The notes beneath the pieces are model-generated. The model had not been told where the DNA came from. It worked only from the letters and a program-made list of their open reading frames with translations, and did no database searches. A stretch of 5,306 bases of DNA, from NCBI GenBank assembly GCA_031260095.1, contig JAIRKN010000229.1, forward strand, positions 1 to 5,306. Reading direction: 5' to 3'. This document shows, piece after piece, positions 1 through 5,306 of the stretch. This stretch comes from Tannerella sp. GTDB lineage: Bacteria > Bacteroidota > Bacteroidia > Bacteroidales > Tannerellaceae. Each line of letters begins with the position of its first letter. The stretch's first letter is position 1. The position numbers and the translations under genes are program-made.

Positions 1-111
1 TTTGCGATAACAATAGAAAATAATTGGTTTATCATTCGTTTTTACTTACTGATAATTAATTAAACAAGCTAAAATGGACGATAAATATTCAGCAATTACA
101 CGATTTTTATT
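1..111. other. AT-rich upstream region of the PDZ protein gene
   Basis: This stretch is about 23% G+C by hand count, clearly lower than the coding DNA that follows, as expected for an upstream control region. No convincing Bacteroidota promoter is visible: a TTTG at 1-4 could serve as a -33 element, but no TAnnTTTG element lies at the right distance. A ten-base AT palindrome (TAATTAATTA) sits at 53-62 and is probably chance in such AT-rich DNA. A 13-codon reading frame (74-115) ends on the start codon of the next gene. No Shine-Dalgarno sequence precedes the ATG at 112, which is normal for this phylum. Confidence 0.5.
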
Positions 112-1551
112 ATGAAACATGTATTTTTTATTATAGTTATGATCTTTGGAGTTTTTGTGGTAAAAGCACAGGATATTTCATGCCGCTACGGATTCAGTTA
201 TGAAATAAGTAATGATCCCCACTGGGGGAAAAATAAACCGGTTATAACCAGTGTGTATCCTAATTCTCCGGCAGAACGGGCGGGTATAAAACCTTATGAT
301 ATCCTTTTGGCTGTCGAAGGAGTGCCTGTTACCGAAAAGGTATTGGATGATATCTATCTTTTTCTGAATCCAGAAGGAAAAGAAATCGTCGAACTGACAA
401 TCAAAAACGTTATGAACGACGAATGTAAAATAAAAATAAAAAAAGAATGTAAGAGTACACATTCGATCTCCGAAGAACAATTAGCGACGGCATTTGCTAT
501 GTATGCGACGGAATTTACGCACGAACGCTTGTTTTCATGTCCGTTCGTTACGACTCAGACTGAGGATGAAATTGATTTTTCCGTATTCAAATCATTTGAT
601 TTCTTCGGGGGAAGCGGTGAGCAGCCGGAATTGGCAAAAAAGATCAACGATCTCATCAAAAAAGAATTAATGAACAGGCGTTTGAGATATGATCCGGTAA
701 ACCCTGACCTGACGATTCAGATTTATTATTCATTTAACAAAAATCCTAATTATAAACCCAAAGCAGCCAAGAGGACAAATAAAGATAATAAACCGGAAGA
801 GGGTGACAACTATGTATACCGCTATGACATAACACGCGACCGCATGACCCGATTTCCGTTCTTGCCGCCCAATACTATAGAAACAGAAGCCGAATATATA
901 TTGAAACTTGGATTCCGTATGGAAGACAAGAAGTTGCAGAAAGGGCGCATCATCTGGGAATGTGAAGCAAACGAGTTTATGAACGAATCCTATTCGCTTG
1001 AAAATTTTGCATTCGTGCATATCCCCCTCATGTGTATGCAGTTTCCTTACATGAAATACGGACGTAACGTGCAGTTCCGCCTCTCAAAAAAGAAGTACAA
1101 CTATACCGGCGTTCATTACAGCATCGACAATATTTCCGAGATCGCTTCCATTGATCCGCATTCGCCGGCAGCCCAAGCGGGGATACTGCCCTATGATAAA
1201 GTCGACGCCATAGCCGACAAACGAATGGACAAGACGTCCCGGCAGTTTACGTCTGCATATCGTCACTTTCTTGTCAGCACTTTAAATCTGCGCGACGAGA
1301 GTACCCGGTTTGTCGATGCAAACGGTTTCCCGGATTGTATGTACTGGGACAAACTTAAATATCCCCAGGTTGTCAAGGTATTTAATAACAAGCGACATCT
1401 GACGGTTTTCTCCTATCTGTTCCAGTATGCCCCTTTTATTAACCCGGCGGGAAACAATACCTGCTCTTTCAAACTCAGGCGCGGAAAAGAAAAACTGGAA
1501 TTTATCCTGCGGCCTGAAATACGCACCGCAAACACAATTGTCGTGGAATAA
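112..1551 (+). CDS. Exported protein with two PDZ-like modules flanking a DUF4136-like region
   Basis: Predicted secreted or periplasmic 479-residue protein of unknown function. Residues 1-19 form a signal peptide (MKH, a hydrophobic stretch, then VKA|Q); no lipobox cysteine follows, so it is not an obvious lipoprotein. Residues about 25-110 form a PDZ-like module with the core SVYPNSPAERAGIKPYD at 47-63. Residues about 150-325 resemble DUF4136: a D-F-x3-K-S-F start, a helix ending in KKELMNRRLRYDP, then NPDLTIQIYYSF, later a strand with KGRIIWECEA, and an ending helix finishing in QFP. Residues about 333-470 hold a second PDZ-like core, SIDPHSPAAQAGILPYD at 346-362, followed by a long insert before the likely last strand (KLEFILRP). 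PDZ modules usually bind peptide ends, so a role in envelope protein binding or quality control is possible, but no protease catalytic domain is present. The ATG at 112 is chosen because it gives an intact signal peptide. The gene ends six bases before mutS2, implying one transcript. Confidence 0.85.
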   Translation: MKHVFFIIVMIFGVFVVKAQDISCRYGFSYEISNDPHWGKNKPVITSVYPNSPAERAGIKPYDILLAVEGVPVTEKVLDDIYLFLNPEGKEIVELTIKNVMNDECKIKIKKECKSTHSISEEQLATAFAMYATEFTHERLFSCPFVTTQTEDEIDFSVFKSFDFFGGSGEQPELAKKINDLIKKELMNRRLRYDPVNPDLTIQIYYSFNKNPNYKPKAAKRTNKDNKPEEGDNYVYRYDITRDRMTRFPFLPPNTIETEAEYILKLGFRMEDKKLQKGRIIWECEANEFMNESYSLENFAFVHIPLMCMQFPYMKYGRNVQFRLSKKKYNYTGVHYSIDNISEIASIDPHSPAAQAGILPYDKVDAIADKRMDKTSRQFTSAYRHFLVSTLNLRDESTRFVDANGFPDCMYWDKLKYPQVVKVFNNKRHLTVFSYLFQYAPFINPAGNNTCSFKLRRGKEKLEFILRPEIRTANTIVVE

Positions 1552-1557
1552 TTTTAT

Positions 1558-4050
1558 ATGAATATAATATATCCGGGTAATTTCGAGCAAAAGACAGGTT
1601 TCGACAAAATAAGGCAGTTCGTCAGCAACAAGTGCCTCAGTACGCTGGGAAAAGAACGGGTTGATCATATTCATTTCTCTTCGGATATACACTTCATCAG
1701 GGAAAAACTGGATCAAACCCACGAATTTGTACAGATCATACGGGAAGAGGATCCTTTTCCGGCTGATTATTTCATCGACGTACGTTATTCCCTCAGCCGT
1801 ATCAGGCCGGAAGGCGCTTTTCTGGAAGAAAAAGAGCTTTTTGACTTGAAGCGGTCGCTTCAGACGATCTACGATATTGTGCGTTTTTTCAATCGTCCCA
1901 CGGAAAACGATGAGATCAAATATCCGGCGCTTACGGAATTAGCCGGCGATATTCCCGTCTTTCCCCATTTAATTTCCCAAATAGACGGTATACTGGATAA
2001 ATACGGCAGGATGAAGGAGAATGCTTCACCGGAACTGATGCGTATCCGCAGAGAAATGACCTTGAGTATGGGAAGTATATCGCGCCATTTGCAATCCATA
2101 TTGAAGTCTGCACAGTCGGAAGGTTTTGTAGATAAAGACGTGGCGCCGGCGATGCGCGACGGAAGATTGGTTATACCCGTGGCGCCGGCCTTCAAACGCA
2201 GGATAAAAGGGATTGTACATGACGAATCGGCAAGTGGGAAAACCCTGTTTATCGAACCGGAAGCGGTCGTCGAGGCGAACAACCGTATACGTGAGCTTGA
2301 AAGCGAAGAAAAACGCGAAATCGTACGTATCCTGACAACATTTACGGATATGATACGGCCTGCCGTTCCCGACATTCTACGGGCATTTATCTTTCTTGCC
2401 GAAATTGATTTCATCCGCGCAAAAGCCCTTTTTTCTATCGAGATCAACGGAATAAAACCGGTCGTAAAGGATAAGCCCGTGGTGGAATGGACCAATGCCG
2501 TTCATCCGTTGTTGTATCTTTCCCTGAAAAAGCAGAAGAAAAAAGTGGTACCTCTGGATATTGAATTATATGACAATAAAAGGCTGCTTATTATTTCCGG
2601 GCCTAATGCGGGAGGAAAATCCGTATGCCTCAAAACGGTTGGACTGTTGCAGTACATGTTGCAATGCGGGCTTTTGATTCCTGTTGATGAAAATTCCCGC
2701 ACCGGTATTTTTGAACATCTCCTGATTGATATAGGCGACGAACAAAGTATTGAGAACGATCTGAGCACATACAGTTCGCATCTGACCAATATGAAATTTT
2801 TCGTGAGGAACTGCAACGAACATTCCCTGCTTCTTATTGATGAGTTCGGAAGCGGTACGGAGCCGACGATCGGAGGAGCGCTGGCAGAAGCGTTGCTTGA
2901 TCGCCTCAATCGTAACGGAAGTTTCGGGGTCGTTACGACGCACTACCGGAATCTCAAACAATATGCGGAATCTCATGACGGCGTCGTGAACGGCGCGATG
3001 CTATACGACAGACATTTGATGCAACCGCTCTTCAAACTGTCTATCGGACGTCCCGGCAGTTCTTTTGCCATAGAAATAGCATGCAAGACCGGTCTTCCTG
3101 AGGATGTCATTGCCAAAGCATCCGAGAAAGTAGGCAGTGATTATATTGATATGGATAAGTATCTTCAGGATATTGTACGGGACAAACGTTACTGGGAAAG
3201 TAAACGCCTGAATATACGCCGGCAGGAAAAGAAACTGGAGGATATGATCGCCCGCTATGAAAACGATCTGGCCGAAGTCAACCGCCAACGGAAAGAAATC
3301 GTACGGTCGGCCAAGACGGAAGCGCAACAGATCCTGTCGGAAGCCAATGCGAAAATAGAAAACACCATACGGGAAATAAAAGAAGCACAGGCAGAGAAAG
3401 AACGTACCAAATCAGTCCGCCAGGAGTTGGCGGCATTTAAAACGACGCTACATGAAACGAAAGAAGACGATGAACATATCGCACGCAAAATGGAGAATCT
3501 CCACAAACGCCAGGAACGAAAGAAACAAAATAAAAAGGCAGATATAACCAAAGAAAGCAGTAAAAATCCTCCTTTTACGGATGAAATTGAAAAAGGAGAC
3601 GCTGTGCGGATCAAAGGACAGACGGCAATGGGTACGGTGATTGATGTACGGAACAAACAGGCGACGGTGGCATTCGGTATGATAAAAAGTACGGTAAAAT
3701 CAGACAGGTTAGAAAAGGTGATCCGTAACCAACTCGAAAAAGAAGCAAAGAAAAGTACGTTCGTCAGCCTGCAAACCGCCGATGCCATTTATGAGAAAAA
3801 ACTGAACTTCAAACAGGAAATAGACGTCCGTGGAATGCGTGGCGACGAAGCACTACAAACCGTAACCTACTTTATTGATGATGCCATACTCGCCAATGAA
3901 TCGCCCGTAAGAATACTTCACGGTACGGGGAACGGCATCCTGCGTCAACTGATCCGCGATTACCTTTCGACCCTCCCCGGCATCAAACACTACCGGGACG
4001 AACACGTTCAGTTCGGCGGAGCAGGCATAACCGTCGTAGAACTTGAATAA
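1558..4050 (+). CDS. mutS2: MutS2 (Smr-domain ATPase, ribosome rescue / recombination control)
   Basis: Full-length 830-residue cytosolic MutS2, within the usual family size. Residues 1 to about 330 are the MutS-like core and lever; the start (IYPGNFEQKTGFDKIRQ) fits the family N-terminus. The ABC-type ATPase follows: Walker A GPNAGGKS at 348-355, signature-like DLSTYSSHL at 401-409, Walker B LLLIDEFGSGTEP at 424-436, and the switch histidine in TTHYRNL (H462). Residues about 540-665 are a charged coiled coil, 675-720 a KOW-like segment (EKGDAVRIKG), and 753-830 the Smr domain with IDVRG at 755-759, HGTGNG at 788-793 and GGAGITVVEL at 820-829. The mismatch-recognition domain of MutS1 is absent, as expected. 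Family members are reported to split collided ribosomes (Bacillus MutS2/RqcU) or to nick DNA and limit recombination (Helicobacter, Thermus); which applies here cannot be read from the sequence. It starts six bases after the PDZ gene, with no Shine-Dalgarno. Its last 43 bases overlap the opposite-strand rhamnosidase. Confidence 0.96.
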   Translation: MNIIYPGNFEQKTGFDKIRQFVSNKCLSTLGKERVDHIHFSSDIHFIREKLDQTHEFVQIIREEDPFPADYFIDVRYSLSRIRPEGAFLEEKELFDLKRSLQTIYDIVRFFNRPTENDEIKYPALTELAGDIPVFPHLISQIDGILDKYGRMKENASPELMRIRREMTLSMGSISRHLQSILKSAQSEGFVDKDVAPAMRDGRLVIPVAPAFKRRIKGIVHDESASGKTLFIEPEAVVEANNRIRELESEEKREIVRILTTFTDMIRPAVPDILRAFIFLAEIDFIRAKALFSIEINGIKPVVKDKPVVEWTNAVHPLLYLSLKKQKKKVVPLDIELYDNKRLLIISGPNAGGKSVCLKTVGLLQYMLQCGLLIPVDENSRTGIFEHLLIDIGDEQSIENDLSTYSSHLTNMKFFVRNCNEHSLLLIDEFGSGTEPTIGGALAEALLDRLNRNGSFGVVTTHYRNLKQYAESHDGVVNGAMLYDRHLMQPLFKLSIGRPGSSFAIEIACKTGLPEDVIAKASEKVGSDYIDMDKYLQDIVRDKRYWESKRLNIRRQEKKLEDMIARYENDLAEVNRQRKEIVRSAKTEAQQILSEANAKIENTIREIKEAQAEKERTKSVRQELAAFKTTLHETKEDDEHIARKMENLHKRQERKKQNKKADITKESSKNPPFTDEIEKGDAVRIKGQTAMGTVIDVRNKQATVAFGMIKSTVKSDRLEKVIRNQLEKEAKKSTFVSLQTADAIYEKKLNFKQEIDVRGMRGDEALQTVTYFIDDAILANESPVRILHGTGNGILRQLIRDYLSTLPGIKHYRDEHVQFGGAGITVVELE
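4008..4050. other. Convergent (tail-to-tail) coding overlap of mutS2 and the GH78 gene
   Basis: Both strands code here. On the plus strand these 43 bases encode the last 13-14 residues of MutS2 (QFGGAGITVVELE) and its TAA at 4048-4050. On the minus strand they encode the last 13 rhamnosidase residues (YSSSTTVMPAPPN) and its TGA at 4010-4008. The MutS2 residues are the conserved final strand of the Smr fold, while the rhamnosidase residues lie past the recognisable end of its beta-sandwich. I infer that the mutS2 end is ancestral and that the rhamnosidase tail arose when its own stop was lost. Confidence 0.85.
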
Positions 4051-5306
4051 CTCAAGGAAAACGAATAGCTCCCGGAGAAAAGGCGTAACTCATTCCCTTT
4101 TGATTCCTCCCCATTCAGGGCATATCCGGAATTTTCCGGCAAGATCACCGTGGCTTCACTACCGGCAGGTATGACGATATCCAAATATACGGTCGTACCG
4201 TCAACTTCCCAGTTCACCCGAACCGTTCCGTAGGGCGTTTCTTTGGATATATTCGCCCATGTCATGCCTTCGGGTATTTGCGGGGAAATATAAAAATGCC
4301 GGTAGCCGGGAGCGTTTACGTCCGGATAAATACCGCCGATCGCTTCATAAAACCAACTGCCTACGCCGTTGTAGCAGTTATGTATGCGGCTACGTTCCCC
4401 ATTCCAATGTTCCCAGGTTGTGGTCGCACCGTTATCAATCATATACAGATACCCTGGATAATCCCGCTTTTTCAACATGGAATACATCAGGTTTGCCTTC
4501 CTGTTCTTGACCATCCATTCCGTAACGACAGGCACTCCGACAAGTCCCGTACTAAGATGTCCGTTCCGGTTTTCGGTTTCTTTTTCAAACTGCTTTTCAA
4601 CCGCTTTCATCAGCGGCTCCGGCGTCGCCCCGGCAAGCATCGGATAGGCCAGATCAATTTGCGTACCGGTTCCGTACGTTTGATTCTCTTCTTTATAAAA
4701 AACCCGGTGGATTAAAAGATTAAGATGATCCCTCTCCGCCTTATACTTCTGTTTGTCGTCCGCACGATCAAGTATGCCGGCGATTTTTGACATATAGTCA
4801 TAGCATACGCTGATACAACAATTATTGACCAGATCCACCGACCGCTCATCCGTCTGGTCAATCCCCACAGGTGTGGCCCAATCACCCAGATACCAGGCAC
4901 GGTATTCTTCGTCCGGCCATTTCTTTAGTAATCCGTCCACCTTATGCATTTCTACAAATTCCAACCAGTGTTGAAACATCGGATAATATTTCCGAATCAG
5001 CCGGCTGTCGCCGTAATTAACATACGTGCGCCACGATCCTGCAATGACAAACGCACACCAGTACGGTCCTCCTCCACATGCAATAGGAGCCGGTGCGGTA
5101 TGCGGCAGGCTTCCTTCCGGTCGGATACAGTCATTCCATGCCTGCATCCAGTTATAATACACAGGAGAAACATCATACATCGTTTGAATCGTCTGTGTAG
5201 ACGCATGACCGTCACCCCCGTATCCCATACGTTCCAGGTGGGGACAATCTACCATATACCCACCCAGCGTAAGGCATTGAAACGTATACTGTATCATATC
5301 GTGTAT
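4008..5306 (-). CDS. Alpha-L-rhamnosidase, glycoside hydrolase family 78 (C-terminal part)
   Basis: The 3' end of a GH78 gene: 432 codons plus stop are visible, and the frame stays open to the window edge, so the ATG at 5297-5295 is internal and the true start lies outside. These inverting enzymes release terminal alpha-L-rhamnose from pectins and plant glycosides. The motif DCPHLERMGYGGD carries Asp (5249-5247), Glu (5234-5232, expected general acid) and Asp (5213-5211), spaced like the catalytic set of Bacillus RhaB. The expected general base is the Glu of TTTWEHWNGE (4412-4410), about 274 residues later. This helical-barrel catalytic region runs to about base 4330. The rest, from about YRHFYISPQIP, is the C-terminal beta-sandwich (Bac_rhamnosid_C type). 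The natural domain end seems to be near LFSGSYSF; a Ser-rich and Pro-rich tail continues to the stop at 4010-4008, running antisense into mutS2. Any signal peptide would lie off the window. Substrate cannot be inferred. Confidence 0.93.
   Translation of the reverse strand: MHDMIQYTFQCLTLGGYMVDCPHLERMGYGGDGHASTQTIQTMYDVSPVYYNWMQAWNDCIRPEGSLPHTAPAPIACGGGPYWCAFVIAGSWRTYVNYGDSRLIRKYYPMFQHWLEFVEMHKVDGLLKKWPDEEYRAWYLGDWATPVGIDQTDERSVDLVNNCCISVCYDYMSKIAGILDRADDKQKYKAERDHLNLLIHRVFYKEENQTYGTGTQIDLAYPMLAGATPEPLMKAVEKQFEKETENRNGHLSTGLVGVPVVTEWMVKNRKANLMYSMLKKRDYPGYLYMIDNGATTTWEHWNGERSRIHNCYNGVGSWFYEAIGGIYPDVNAPGYRHFYISPQIPEGMTWANISKETPYGTVRVNWEVDGTTVYLDIVIPAGSEATVILPENSGYALNGEESKGNELRLFSGSYSFSLSYSSSTTVMPAPPN

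Noticed and set aside
1..56. Possible promoter elements (TTTG at 1-4, GATAAT at 51-56)
   Set aside because: Spacing to any partner element is wrong for the Bacteroidota -33/-7 pattern, and the sigma70-like spacing is also poor. AT-rich DNA gives such matches by chance.
1..63. Open plus-strand frame from the window edge to TAA at 61-63, possibly the end of an upstream gene
   Set aside because: Only 20 codons, very AT-rich (FAITIENNWFIIRFYLLIIN), with no recognisable motif. A second frame also ends early (CDNNRK, stop at 21-23), so neither can be preferred.
1869..2495. Long minus-strand open frame of 208 codons opposite mutS2
   Set aside because: It lies wholly antisense to conserved MutS2 sequence. 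Its Ser/Arg/Ile-rich composition is that of a reverse-frame shadow, and it has no domain signature.
3255..3788. Minus-strand open frame of 177 codons opposite the mutS2 coiled-coil region
   Set aside because: It is the reverse image of Lys/Glu-rich codons, giving Phe/Ser/Leu-rich protein that mimics membrane segments; no independent support.
1558..4050. MutS1-type mismatch repair protein
   Set aside because: The N-terminal mismatch-recognition domain is missing and a C-terminal Smr domain is present, which defines MutS2.
4126..4139. Hairpin CCGGA-ATTT-TCCGG as a transcription terminator
   Set aside because: Short stem, no following T-run on either strand, and located within rhamnosidase coding sequence.
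4278..4715. Plus-strand open frame of 145 codons opposite the rhamnosidase gene
   Set aside because: The opposite strand encodes well-conserved GH78 sequence including the WEHWNGE motif; the plus-strand product has no recognisable features.

Overview
The window holds two complete plus-strand genes and the 3' part of a third gene on the minus strand. It looks like chromosomal DNA from a member of the Bacteroidota, probably the Bacteroidales. The signs are: AT-rich starts with no Shine-Dalgarno sequence; a signal peptide ending in the typical 'KA|Q' junction; a MutS2 whose Walker A reads GPNAGGKS; and a GH78 alpha-L-rhamnosidase next door. The genus cannot be told from this sequence.

Layout: bases 1-111 are very AT-rich (about 23% G+C by hand count) and carry no recognisable gene or promoter. 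Bases 112-1551 encode an exported 479-residue protein with one PDZ-like module near each end and a central region resembling DUF4136. Six bases later, 1558-4050 encode a full-length MutS2 (830 residues: MutS core, ABC ATPase, coiled coil, KOW-like segment, Smr domain). The tight spacing suggests the two are co-transcribed, although one product is predicted to be periplasmic and the other cytosolic. On the opposite strand, 5306 down to 4008 encodes the C-terminal 432 residues of a family 78 alpha-L-rhamnosidase whose N-terminal part lies beyond the window. All four expected catalytic acidic residues are visible.

The most unusual structure is the convergent junction. There is no intergenic space: the rhamnosidase reads 43 bases into the end of mutS2 on the opposite strand, so its last 13 residues are antisense to the conserved end of the Smr domain. 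No terminator is visible between the two genes. The rhamnosidase probably belongs to a carbohydrate-use locus extending beyond the right edge and is functionally separate from the PDZ/mutS2 pair.

No RNA gene, mobile element, CRISPR array or long repeat was found. I see no strong evidence for a wholly new system; the best leads are the PDZ-DUF4136-like-PDZ protein paired with mutS2, and the overprinted gene end.
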